Of a stretch of DNA of 64,000 nt, positions 28,147 through 35,793 are shown piece after piece. Made by a program: the position numbers and the translations under genes. Within the stretch, counting starts at the first letter, position 1. Each line of letters opens with the position of its first letter. Source of the stretch: Opitutales bacterium. GTDB lineage: Bacteria > Verrucomicrobiota > Verrucomicrobiia > Opitutales > Coraliomargaritaceae. The stretch spans positions 1 to 64,000 of the forward strand of contig JANQXM010000048.1 in assembly GCA_030729385.1 (NCBI GenBank). The letters are read 5' to 3'. The notes under the pieces were generated by a model, which was not told the DNA's origin, did no database searches, and saw nothing but the letters and a program-made list of their open reading frames with translations.

Positions 28147-28609
28147 TCCCGTCGATCAGTTACGGACACTCAACGAAGTGTTGGCCCGCGCCAGTGCTTC
28201 CGATCCCGAACGCGCCGAAAATGCACGCCGCGCATTAGAGTTTTTCAGCCACGAAGATGCTGATAGCGGCAGCAGACTTTGCTTGCGTGACTGTGCAGAC
28301 AAACTAGCCAAGCTGCACCTCGGCGATGAGGCTACCAGCGAGCTCGCTTTTGCGCACTGGCATGTGCCCACGTTGGAAGACTTTAGCCCGCTTTGGATCC
28401 GCCAAGCGATCGTCACTGAAATGAAAAAACTGGCGGGTCGTCGTCAGTCGCTCCTCCTCGTCACTGGTCTCCGCGAAACGGTTTGCCCGGATGGCAGTTA
28501 TTGGACCAAAAAACGCCAGGCTCAATATGACCGAGTTCGCACTTGGGTGGACGACCTGGCTTGTGCTTGGGTCACGCGAGGTGCGCAGCTGCAAGTGGTG
28601 GTTTTATAA
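28133..28609 (+). CDS. Protein of unknown function linked to nrdR
   Basis: 158 residues, apparently cytoplasmic: no signal or membrane segment. The N-terminal half is helical ('[25 protein letters not shown]'). The C-terminal half alternates strands and helices, with '[21 protein letters not shown]' and a final 'GAQLQVVVL' strand. I do not recognise a family. The 14-base overlap with nrdR implies translational coupling and supports the gene being real. Confidence 0.62.
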   Translation: MVKSDPVDQLRTLNEVLARASASDPERAENARRALEFFSHEDADSGSRLCLRDCADKLAKLHLGDEATSELAFAHWHVPTLEDFSPLWIRQAIVTEMKKLAGRRQSLLLVTGLRETVCPDGSYWTKKRQAQYDRVRTWVDDLACAWVTRGAQLQVVVL

Positions 28610-28840
28610 CTTTTTATAAGTCCTAATTTAATTATTTTATTTACGTTATTTATCTCCGGGTAGCCATTTATAGGCTTCGTATGGGCATACTTTTCTCCTT
28701 AAGTATGCTGTTAGCGTTTGAGCGATTTAATGTGCTATCACGCTTTCGGACTTGTTATAGATCAGTGCTTAAGTAGTCTAGCGTTTGCGATTAGAAGCAA
28801 TCGTGTAACCTCAAAGTTCCACCTCAACCATTAGAAAAGT
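28610..28840. other. Longest spacer in the window, with an 8-bp hairpin
   Basis: AT-rich spacer after the nrdR operon. It contains GCATACTT (28685-28692), an 8-base loop and AAGTATGC (28701-28708), a perfect stem but without a following T-run, so termination is only possible, not shown. No tRNA cloverleaf and no convincing small reading frame are visible. The rest presumably holds the promoter of the secreted protein gene at 28841. Confidence 0.5.
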
Positions 28841-29320
28841 ATGCGCCCAATATTCTTTATTCTTCCATTCCTTGTTCTATTTCAGCTGGTCTCAAATGCA
28901 GCTGATAATGTTAGCCATCTAAAAGGCATCAATTTCCTCTATATGAATGTGGATACCGGCTTAGCCACTGATGTTAAATTGGCTGAGCGATTGGATCTAA
29001 CCGATATCATGGAGCTGCAACTGCGTCGAGGAGGCATCATGTTGCGCCCTCTGATTGCGAATCAGCCGATGACGAATGTTCCTCTGGTTGAATTGTCTGT
29101 CGATACTTCGGGTAACGGCGCAACTGACTACACGCTCGTCCTGCGGGTTAAAGACTTTGTCACGATTGATCGTAATAAGGAAAAGACCATCGCGACTACA
29201 TTTGAATTGCGCCGCTCCGGCAGCCATGGCGGTAGCAGCAATGAGATTGATGGCATCAAAGCCGAGCTACGTGAGCTCATGGCTGAGTTCGTCGATCACT
29301 TCAAATCCCAGAACCCTTAG
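28841..29320 (+). CDS. Secreted protein of unknown function
   Basis: 159 residues with a clear signal peptide (FFILPFLVLFQLVSNAADN, cleavage likely after SNA). The mature part is predicted beta-rich in the middle ('LVELSVDTSGNGATDYTLVLRVKDFV') and helical at the end ('GIKAELRELMAEFVDHF'). I do not recognise a family. The HIT gene starts seven bases after its stop. Confidence 0.68.
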   Translation: MRPIFFILPFLVLFQLVSNAADNVSHLKGINFLYMNVDTGLATDVKLAERLDLTDIMELQLRRGGIMLRPLIANQPMTNVPLVELSVDTSGNGATDYTLVLRVKDFVTIDRNKEKTIATTFELRRSGSHGGSSNEIDGIKAELRELMAEFVDHFKSQNP

Positions 29321-29327
29321 TCCAAGT

Positions 29328-29666
29328 ATGTCTACGCTCTTCGAAAAAATCATCGCTCGGGAAATCCCAGCGAAGATTGAGCACGAAGACGAGCACTGCA
29401 TCGTCATCCACGATATCGACCCGCAAGCGCCGACTCATTTTTTGGTGATCCCAAAGAAAGTTATTCCGCGCGTGGCCGAAGCGACTGACGCAGATCAAGC
29501 TACGCTCGGACACCTCTTGCTCACGGCGGCCGCCGTAGCAAAGAAGCTCAATCTAGAAGGCGGCTTTCGCACCGTGATCAACAATGGAGAAGACGGTGGC
29601 GAAACTGTGCCCCACATGCACGTGCATGTGTTAGGTGGGCGTTCGCTATCTTGGCCTCCAGGCTGA
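29328..29666 (+). CDS. HIT family nucleotide-binding protein
   Basis: 112 residues from the ATG at 29328, the standard size for HinT-type proteins. 'STLFEKIIAREIPAKIEHED' opens the fold and the catalytic triad HMHVHVLGG closes it. Such proteins hydrolyse nucleoside phosphoramidates and adenylates. A longer in-frame reading upstream runs through the previous gene in another frame and is not credible. It converges with the DUF5069 gene with one base between stops. Confidence 0.94.
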   Translation: MSTLFEKIIAREIPAKIEHEDEHCIVIHDIDPQAPTHFLVIPKKVIPRVAEATDADQATLGHLLLTAAAVAKKLNLEGGFRTVINNGEDGGETVPHMHVHVLGGRSLSWPPG

Positions 29667-29667
29667 A

Positions 29668-30084
29668 TTATTTACGGCCTTCGTCGTATTCGAAGTATTC
29701 GACCATCGTTACGATGTCGTTGCGGTCTGATAGACCACTCTCCGCTTTACGTTCGGCTACAAGCTCGGTTACTTGATCGTTCCAACCCAGCTTGGTAAGG
29801 AAGTGGTTCCAAATTAGAATATCGTTTTCATCCAGTTCACGACCATTCTTGTAGCACCACTCGAGCAGCGATTCGTCGCTGCCTCCTTTAAGCGTTTCCT
29901 CGATCAACTTCTTGTAGTCGATTCGAAGAAAGCTGCAGCAGCGTCCGTCCAAACCTACGCCGAGGTGCCCATGGAAGTCCTCACGCAAGTTGTCTTCAGT
30001 ATGCTTGCGGATCTTATCCAGCATGCGCGCGAAGTAGAGCATGCCCTTGGTTTCTTGATAGGCGGTAATAGGTGCTTGTGTCAT
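29668..30084 (-). CDS. DUF5069 domain protein
   Basis: 138 residues from the ATG at 30084. The pattern 'MLDKIRKHTEDNL' and 'GLDGRCCSFLRIDYKKLIEETLKGGSDESLLEWCYKNG', followed by 'DILIWNHFLTKLGWND', is that of DUF5069, a small cytoplasmic family. No function is known. It lies 139 bases downstream of the CrtI-like gene on the same strand and may be independent of it. Confidence 0.85.
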   Translation of the reverse strand: MTQAPITAYQETKGMLYFARMLDKIRKHTEDNLREDFHGHLGVGLDGRCCSFLRIDYKKLIEETLKGGSDESLLEWCYKNGRELDENDILIWNHFLTKLGWNDQVTELVAERKAESGLSDRNDIVTMVEYFEYDEGRK

Positions 30085-30223
30085 GTGGCAGCAATAAGCC
30101 CGTGATCCTGCATTGGTCAAATACAGAAGACCTAATATTCAAAGCCTAGATATTTGATCTATAAGAGTAAGCTTCGCTTGCCTGCATTGCCTGCGCATCC
30201 ATCCACTGCGTCTGCTTGCCTTT

Positions 30224-31735
30224 TTAGTCGCCCTGCAACACGTGCAGGTTGGCCATCGAGATGCCGCTGAGCATGGCGCCGACGATACCAAGGAACCCTT
30301 GGTCCGTGCCGGCAAGGTAGAGATTATCCAAATGTGTGCGACCGTCTTTAATTTTATTCGGTGCGCCATAAATCGCACCGTTTAGGTGCCCTGTGTATTT
30401 ACGCACCGTGCGTGGGGTGAACATGTCGCTGGCGATTCGATGTTGTGCAATGATATCTATTGCAGATTGCAGGGTAGGGACGGCTGTCTCTAGCCGTCCG
30501 TCGTTTGCTGCGGACGCCTGATGGCAGACGTCCCTACCTTTAGGGTGTGGTAGTAGACCTAAGGTGACTTTTTGTAGTTCGTCATACCAGTAGGCTTTCT
30601 GGGCGAGATAGTCTTCTTCATCGAGCTCGCACCATTTGTCATGGTTGGCCATAGCAGTGACTCGGAGGAAGCCTTCGTCGAGTTGGCGACCTTCGCCGTA
30701 TTGGTAATTGTTCGGGAAACAAATCACACCACTGGTCGGGTCTACGAGTGCATCATCCACGCGGGCATAGCGAAAGCGCTCAGCGGTATTGAAAAAGATG
30801 ATGGTGTCGTTCCAGCCGAAGTCCGTAGGTTGTTGGTCGAAAGCGGTGATGGTTTCGGTGAAACTGAGCTGACCTATGTTGTCCGCTTCCGCGTCGGCGG
30901 GTTGATCTTCGCAGAGACGGGCGGTTTCGACGGCTCCGGCGGTGGAAATGATTATGTCAGCGGTGATGGTGGCGCCACTGTCCAGTTCGATGGCAGACGC
31001 TTTGCCGCCGGATGTATGGATTTTTTGAATACCGCACTTCATTTTGCGGATGCCGCCGAGGGAGCGGTATTTATCCTGAAGGAGTTTAATGATCACGCGC
31101 ACGCCGTCGAGTGGGCGGGCAAAGCCTTCGAAGAACAGGGAGCGAAACATGATTGCGAATTGACCGTAGTCCATGTCGTGCTCTTCAGCACTGCCGTAAT
31201 ACATGACGGGGCAGAAGATCATATCTTCGAGCAGTGGATCGCTGATGTGGCGCTGCACCGCTTCGCGAGCGGAGGTAGGGATCGCGCCGAGATTGAAAGC
31301 GTCGAGTGTGCGGACTTCTTCAGCGAGGGCGCGAAAGCTATCGATTTGTTTTGGGAAGGCGCGGGCGACTTCGCTTTCAAAGAAGCTGAAGTCGTTGGTG
31401 AAGCCTAGGTCGCAACCAGGGAAGGCGATACGTGAGCCATTCTGAGGGCAGAGGTCGAGCGCATCGTATGGGATGCGGAGTTGGCGCAGCAGCTTGGTGA
31501 GGGGTGTGCCTTTCGTGCCCTTGGGCACGTAGTTCGTCATGGCGTGCAGACCCACGTCGAACTTGCGACCTGCTTGGCTGTAAAAGGAGTTGAGCCCCCC
31601 GGAAGCGTTGTGCCGCTCCAGGATGATGACATTCTTACCTGCGAGCGCGAGGCGGATGCCCGCAGCGAGACCAGCCATGCCCGCGCCGATGATCACGGTT
31701 TCGAAGTGTTGGTTGTCGAGGTCGTTGGGTTTCAT
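30224..31735 (-). CDS. CrtI/CrtISO-like FAD-dependent oxidoreductase
   Basis: 503 residues from the ATG at 31735. An N-terminal FAD-binding motif (VIIGAGMAGLAAGIRLALAGKNVIILERH) and a C-terminal 'LYLAGTDQGFLGIVGAMLSGISMA' place it among phytoene desaturase, carotene isomerase and retinol saturase-like flavoproteins. It follows an ACP and a ketoacyl synthase, so its substrate may be an ACP-bound acyl chain rather than a carotenoid; that is inference. A palindromic repeat is inserted in frame (30473-30538) and adds about 22 residues (GRDVCHQASAANDGRLETAV). Confidence 0.82.
   Translation of the reverse strand: MKPNDLDNQHFETVIIGAGMAGLAAGIRLALAGKNVIILERHNASGGLNSFYSQAGRKFDVGLHAMTNYVPKGTKGTPLTKLLRQLRIPYDALDLCPQNGSRIAFPGCDLGFTNDFSFFESEVARAFPKQIDSFRALAEEVRTLDAFNLGAIPTSAREAVQRHISDPLLEDMIFCPVMYYGSAEEHDMDYGQFAIMFRSLFFEGFARPLDGVRVIIKLLQDKYRSLGGIRKMKCGIQKIHTSGGKASAIELDSGATITADIIISTAGAVETARLCEDQPADAEADNIGQLSFTETITAFDQQPTDFGWNDTIIFFNTAERFRYARVDDALVDPTSGVICFPNNYQYGEGRQLDEGFLRVTAMANHDKWCELDEEDYLAQKAYWYDELQKVTLGLLPHPKGRDVCHQASAANDGRLETAVPTLQSAIDIIAQHRIASDMFTPRTVRKYTGHLNGAIYGAPNKIKDGRTHLDNLYLAGTDQGFLGIVGAMLSGISMANLHVLQGD
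30473..30538. repeat. Palindromic double-hairpin element within a coding sequence
   Basis: Outer inverted ends GGTAGGGACG (30473-30482) and CGTCCCTACC (30529-30538) enclose two hairpins. The first is GACGGCT/AGCCGTC (30479-30485 with 30492-30498), and the second is GGACGCCTG/CAGACGTCC with one mismatch (30512-30533). The element is in frame with the oxidoreductase. Its first 22 bases recur in part at 50382-50406, so it is a dispersed repeat. Confidence 0.85.
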
Positions 31736-31773
31736 CGCGGTTGTGTGGTTTGACTGCTCCAGATACAACGAAA

Positions 31774-31792
31774 CACAGGCAAGATGCCTGTG
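31774..31792. repeat. Short palindrome between ACP and oxidoreductase genes
   Basis: CACAGGCA, loop AGA, TGCCTGTG: a perfect 8-base stem with a 3-base loop. The same stem length and AGA loop occur in the element at 52097-52115. In the mRNA of this minus-strand operon it would form a stable hairpin between the acp and oxidoreductase reading frames. Confidence 0.65.
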
Positions 31793-31824
31793 CTACGTGT
31801 GTGTGCGGCGGGTGCCACTGAAAA

Positions 31825-32073
31825 TTATGCGTTGAACTTGGGAGTCAAGTATTCGGCGCAACTGTCGAGAGAAGCTAGCTTCGGGTAGTCTTCCTCCGGC
31901 ACTTCGATGTTATGCTGTTTGCGTAGCTCCATCACGATGTCGAGGAAATCCATGGAATCGAGGTCCATTTGATCGCGAAGATTCACCTCGGGCTTGATGT
32001 TGGAAGTGTCTTCGTCGGGTGCGATTTCATCGATGATGTCGATGACGATTTGTTTTACTTGGTCTTCTGTCAT
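31825..32073 (-). CDS. Acyl carrier protein
   Basis: 82 residues, acidic. The phosphopantetheine serine lies in LDSMDFLDIVMELRK. It carries acyl chains as thioesters. The position between a FabF-like synthase and a CrtI-like oxidoreductase suggests a dedicated ACP rather than the housekeeping AcpP. A second, different ACP-like gene lies at 44846-45142. Confidence 0.93.
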   Translation of the reverse strand: MTEDQVKQIVIDIIDEIAPDEDTSNIKPEVNLRDQMDLDSMDFLDIVMELRKQHNIEVPEEDYPKLASLDSCAEYLTPKFNA

Positions 32074-32115
32074 ATTAAGAATAGCTGATAGCTAAGGGCT
32101 AATGGATAATGAGAG
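32074..32115. repeat. Heptamer tract between KAS and ACP genes
   Basis: Six in-phase heptamers: ATTAAGA, ATAGCTG, ATAGCTA, AGGGCTA, ATGGATA, ATGAGAG. The middle four follow a loose AKRGMTA-like pattern. It fills the whole spacer between the two genes, starting directly at the ACP start codon. Confidence 0.72.
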
Positions 32116-32118
32116 TGT

Positions 32119-33357
32119 CTAGTCTTCGAACTTCTTGACGATAAGCGCGGAGTTGATGCCTAGCATTCCGAAAGAGTTGTTGAGGATAACTTTGACCGCG
32201 TCAACCTTGAGAGGCTTGTTTATGACGAGATTTCGTAGTGCGCACTCGGGGTCAAGCTCTTCGACGTTGATGGTCGGGTGGATGATGTTGTCCTGGAAAG
32301 AGGGGAGATTGCCTGCCAGTTCGAGGGCGCCGGCGGCACCCATGGCGTGACCGATAAAACTTTTCGTGTTGTTGATGTAAGTCGTCGGACTGTCGCCAAA
32401 GACTTCTCTGATCGCCTTACACTCTTGAATGTCGCCCATCGGTGTCGATGTGGCATGGGTGTTGACGATGTCGATCTCTTCGGGAGTCATGCCCGCGACC
32501 TTAAGGGCGGCACGCATACACTCAGTCTGGCGAACGGGGTCTGGTAGGACGTAGTCACCCGCGTCGGAGTTGATGCGGTAACCGACGATTTCCGCAATGA
32601 TGTTGGCGCCGCGGGCTTGTGCGTCTTCGAGGCGCTCGAGCACATAAATAGCGCCTCCCTCGGAAACGACGATTCCGTTGCGGGTTTTGTCAAAGGGGCG
32701 GCTTGTCTTGTTGATGTCGGTTTCGTGCGTGCCGAGTGCACCTTGGCTTTTGAAGCCGGCGAAGATGCCAAAGGATTGGATGCTTTCACTGACACCGCCG
32801 GCGAGAGCGACATCGACTTCGCCAAGGCGAAGCATTTGCAGCGCTTGTATTAGGCCGGCATTACCAGCAGCGCAAGCAGCACCGATGGTGTAGTGTGGTC
32901 CGGTGATCCCCATGTTGATGGTGATTTCACCTGCAGGGTTGTTGGCTACAGTGCGAGGGTTGTGGTGGTGCGTCCAGAAACGGGTGTCGTATTCAAATTT
33001 AGAGATGTTGTAGACCTCGTTTTCCGTTTCGACATTACCGTGCTCAGTGGTGCCGACATAGACGCCGATGCGGCTCTTGTCAAAATTTTCAAAGTCTAGG
33101 CCGCTGTTGGCAACCGCTTCGCGAGCGGAGTAAATCGCTATACTGCCGGCGCGCGTGCCGACACGCAGTTCTTTGCGGGTCTGGTATTTCTTGGGATCGT
33201 AGTTGCAGACGCCAGCAGGGACTTGGCCCATGTAGCGCATTTCGATCATTTGAATACCCGCAACCCCTTCGAGGAGATTCTTACGGTATTCCTCAAGTGT
33301 GTTGCCATTCGGCGAGGTCAGGCCAATGCCTGTGATAACGATGCGCGACTGATGCAT
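32119..33357 (-). CDS. Beta-ketoacyl-ACP synthase (FabF-like)
   Basis: 412 residues, normal for KAS II. The catalytic triad is Cys in GAACAAGNAG, His in NTHATSTPMGD and His in KSFIGHAMGAAG. It extends an ACP-bound acyl chain by condensation with malonyl-ACP. It is the first gene of the cluster with an ACP and a CrtI-like oxidoreductase, which makes a specialised acyl-chain pathway more likely than general fatty acid synthesis. It diverges from galE across 146 bases. Confidence 0.9.
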   Translation of the reverse strand: MHQSRIVITGIGLTSPNGNTLEEYRKNLLEGVAGIQMIEMRYMGQVPAGVCNYDPKKYQTRKELRVGTRAGSIAIYSAREAVANSGLDFENFDKSRIGVYVGTTEHGNVETENEVYNISKFEYDTRFWTHHHNPRTVANNPAGEITINMGITGPHYTIGAACAAGNAGLIQALQMLRLGEVDVALAGGVSESIQSFGIFAGFKSQGALGTHETDINKTSRPFDKTRNGIVVSEGGAIYVLERLEDAQARGANIIAEIVGYRINSDAGDYVLPDPVRQTECMRAALKVAGMTPEEIDIVNTHATSTPMGDIQECKAIREVFGDSPTTYINNTKSFIGHAMGAAGALELAGNLPSFQDNIIHPTINVEELDPECALRNLVINKPLKVDAVKVILNNSFGMLGINSALIVKKFED

Positions 33358-33503
33358 GAATAAGCGGGTAGGTTTACCATGTATAGAGGTAAGCCTGTCA
33401 ATAGTGTAAAATCATAGCTGGGGCGCAAACCAAGTTTCAGATTATTTCTACGATTCATTCTTTTGGTTTGGACAGGGCAATCCTAGGGGGTTTGTTTACT
33501 TAG

Positions 33504-34493
33504 ATGAACGTATTAGTTGTTGGAGGAGCCGGATATATTGGTAGCCATTGTGTGCGTCAGTTAGTGGCTGCGGGGCATAAGCCAGTCGTATTGGACAATT
33601 TAGTTTTTGGGCACCGTGGTGCGGTCAGCCCTGAAATCCCATTTTATGATGTCGATCTGGGTGATCCAGAGGCAGTTGGTCCGATTCTCCGAGATGAGAA
33701 GATCGAGCTGGTTATGCACTTTGCCGCCTTTGCATATGTCGGCGAGTCCGTGACTGAGCCCCGTAAATACTACGAAAACAACTTTGTCGCGACCCTTCGC
33801 CTGCTGGAGACGATGCTGGACAATGGGGTTAAAAAGTTCGTCTTTTCATCGACCTGCGCGACCTACGGCGAACCGCAGAGCCTGCCAATCGTAGAGACTT
33901 TGCCGCAATCACCGATCAATCCATACGGTCAAACCAAGCTCGACGTGGAGAATTGCCTCAAAGCATTCGCGCATGCCTATGGCTTAAGTTTTGCCGCTTT
34001 CCGCTACTTCAATGCCGCCGGGGCCTCTGAAGACGGCACGATCGGTGAAGATCATAACCCTGAGTCTCATTTGATCCCGTTGGTCATCGATGCGGCCACT
34101 GGTCGCCGTGAAAATATTAAGATTTTTGGCACAGACTATCCGACTCCCGATGGCACCTGCCTGCGCGACTACGTCCACGTGGACGACCTTTCCCGCGCGC
34201 ACATTGCCGTATTCCCGAAGTTGGAGGAGGCAGGTGCAGGCTATTTCTATAATTTGGGCACTGGTCGCCCGAATTCAGTTCGTGAGATCATCGAGGCCGT
34301 TGAGGCTGTGACTGGGCTGAAAGTCCCAGTTGTGGAAGACGCGCGTCGCCCTGGCGATCCGCCCGCGCTCTATGCGGATTCAAGCAAGGCACAGCAGGAA
34401 TTAGGCTGGAAAATCAAGTTTACGGAGGTGAAGGACATTATCGAGACCGCTTGGCGCTGGCATAAAGCCAATCCAGACGGTTTTGACGATTAA
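33504..34493 (+). CDS. galE: UDP-glucose 4-epimerase
   Basis: 329 residues. NAD-binding GGAGYIGSHCVRQL at the N-terminus, catalytic serine region SSTCATYGE, catalytic YGQTK with its lysine and 'RYFNAAGASEDGTIGEDH'. It interconverts UDP-glucose and UDP-galactose and supplies galactosyl units to envelope glycans. Related epimerases on other UDP-sugars cannot be excluded. It appears to stand alone, before the sigma-factor operon. Confidence 0.92.
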   Translation: MNVLVVGGAGYIGSHCVRQLVAAGHKPVVLDNLVFGHRGAVSPEIPFYDVDLGDPEAVGPILRDEKIELVMHFAAFAYVGESVTEPRKYYENNFVATLRLLETMLDNGVKKFVFSSTCATYGEPQSLPIVETLPQSPINPYGQTKLDVENCLKAFAHAYGLSFAAFRYFNAAGASEDGTIGEDHNPESHLIPLVIDAATGRRENIKIFGTDYPTPDGTCLRDYVHVDDLSRAHIAVFPKLEEAGAGYFYNLGTGRPNSVREIIEAVEAVTGLKVPVVEDARRPGDPPALYADSSKAQQELGWKIKFTEVKDIIETAWRWHKANPDGFDD

Positions 34494-34537
34494 TCGCGGT
34501 ATTTACTGATCGAGGTCCGACAAGCGACTTAGGCTTT

Positions 34538-34557
34538 GCAATTCGTATAAAAATTGC
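34538..34557. promoter_or_regulatory. Inverted repeat upstream of the sigma-factor gene
   Basis: GCAATT (34538-34543), eight bases, AATTGC (34552-34557). The loop contains TATAAA (34546-34551), which could be a -10 box, 23 bases before the sigma-factor ATG. It could be an operator at the sigma promoter or a weak terminator for galE, since a short T-rich stretch follows. Confidence 0.35.
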
Positions 34558-34574
34558 TTTGTTGGTGTTCTAAT

Positions 34575-35207
34575 ATGGACGCTACCAGTTCAACAACCAA
34601 ATCGATTTTCCCTGCTCAAGAAGCGCAGGTGTCTCAACGCGATTTGGATTGGGCAGTGGTTCAGAAGGTGCAATCCGGCAATGTGGGTGCATTTGACCAG
34701 CTGGTGCAGAAGTATCGCGAGCAGATATTTTCCGTTGTTTATAACATGACGAGTAACCGCGAAGATGCTTCAGACCTCACGCAGGACGCTTTTATTAAGG
34801 CTTTTCAGGCGATTGGTCGTTTCCAGGGTAAATCCTCGTTTTTCACCTGGCTTTACCGAATCGCGATCAATTCGACGATGACTTTCCTTAAAAAGCGCAA
34901 CCGCCGGCGCTTTATTAGCTACGAAAATATTAACGAAGAAGTCTCCAGTTCAGAGATATTTGAGCGTTTAACCGCGAAAAACCAGTCCGAAAAAGGAGCT
35001 TTAATCAGCGAATTACAGGAAAAATTGAACGATGCGCTGCAAAAATTGTCTCTTAAACATCGTACTGTTGTTATTTTACATGAAATCGAAGGCCTTGAGC
35101 ACGCTGAAATCGCAGAAATCACTAAGACTTCTGTCGGCACAGTTCGCTCAAGATTACACTATGCCAAGCATCAGCTTCAGGCATATTTGAAGGATTATAT
35201 CGGCTAA
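34575..35207 (+). CDS. RNA polymerase sigma factor, ECF type
   Basis: 210 residues from the ATG at 34575. Region 2 (about 40-110) includes 'DASDLTQDAFIKAFQAIGRFQGKSSFFTWLYRIA'. Region 4 (about 150-205) contains 'LSLKHRTVVILHEIEGLEHAEIAEITKTSVGTVRSRL' with its helix-turn-helix. The spacing and lack of regions 1 and 3 define an ECF sigma. It is followed within 29 bases by a one-pass membrane protein that may be its anti-sigma factor, then by a HtrA-like pseudoprotease. Confidence 0.93.
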   Translation: MDATSSTTKSIFPAQEAQVSQRDLDWAVVQKVQSGNVGAFDQLVQKYREQIFSVVYNMTSNREDASDLTQDAFIKAFQAIGRFQGKSSFFTWLYRIAINSTMTFLKKRNRRRFISYENINEEVSSSEIFERLTAKNQSEKGALISELQEKLNDALQKLSLKHRTVVILHEIEGLEHAEIAEITKTSVGTVRSRLHYAKHQLQAYLKDYIG

Positions 35208-35236
35208 AACACCCTGCGACTACCAATTATCAGATT

Positions 35237-35788
35237 ATGCCTAAACTAACTAAAGAACATCAAGAAGAAGTTAAAGTAGAGGACCTTCTCCGTCTCAAGC
35301 GGATGGAGCGCCCTGACGATGCTTTCTGGGGCAAGTTCGACCGCGAATTGCACCAGCGCATGTTACAGACTCTAGTGAAGAAGGATCCCCTGTACGTTCA
35401 AGTGTTCCGTGCGCTTTCCGGTCGTTTCGCGCAGAGTTCTGCCGTGGCTTGTGCTGCACTCTTTATCGCGATGATGGTGGTGCGCCCAGCTTTTGTGGGC
35501 ACAGGTGTTACTGATTTTAATGTCGCGGAAACAGAAACCACTGTAAGTGCTCCTGTTTTAGCCGTTGAAATGGCGATGTCAGATTTGGATGAAGCGGCTT
35601 TAAATGGGCAGCGTGATTATCAAATCGATCGTATTTCGACCGAAACCGACACAGCGGATGCCGCATTTACTCGTGATTTTGGTATGGACGGTTTTGAGCT
35701 AGCTCTAGGTAGTGCAGATTATTCTGCCGATGTAGCTGCGTCTCGTCCTGCTTTCGGTAGCACGAGTGTGGCGAGCTTGGTATACTAG
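35237..35788 (+). CDS. Probable membrane-anchored anti-sigma factor
   Basis: 183 residues. A charged N-terminal helix region ('KEHQEEVKVEDLLRLKRMERPDDAFWGKFDREL') of about 70 residues is followed by one membrane segment (about 72-90, SSAVACAALFIAMMVVRPAFVG) and a periplasmic tail without recognised domain. That layout, small cytoplasmic part then one span, and the position directly after an ECF sigma gene fit an anti-sigma factor. No zinc-binding HxxxCxxC motif is present, so it is not a ZAS-type member; the assignment is contextual. Confidence 0.6.
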   Translation: MPKLTKEHQEEVKVEDLLRLKRMERPDDAFWGKFDRELHQRMLQTLVKKDPLYVQVFRALSGRFAQSSAVACAALFIAMMVVRPAFVGTGVTDFNVAETETTVSAPVLAVEMAMSDLDEAALNGQRDYQIDRISTETDTADAAFTRDFGMDGFELALGSADYSADVAASRPAFGSTSVASLVY

Positions 35789-35793
35789 ACTGT

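Noticed and set aside
30171-30222. Stuttering TTGCCTGC repeats downstream of the oxidoreductase
   Set aside because: The repeat distance is nine bases, and the units soon lose similarity, so it does not belong to the 7-base family.
30641-31408. A 255-codon open frame on the plus strand opposite the CrtI-like gene
   Set aside because: It is an antisense shadow of a well-supported flavoprotein, with no recognisable domain.
30224-33357. A ladderane-type lipid pathway
   Set aside because: Only three generic families are present, and no radical SAM or other characteristic gene is seen, so naming the product would be guesswork.
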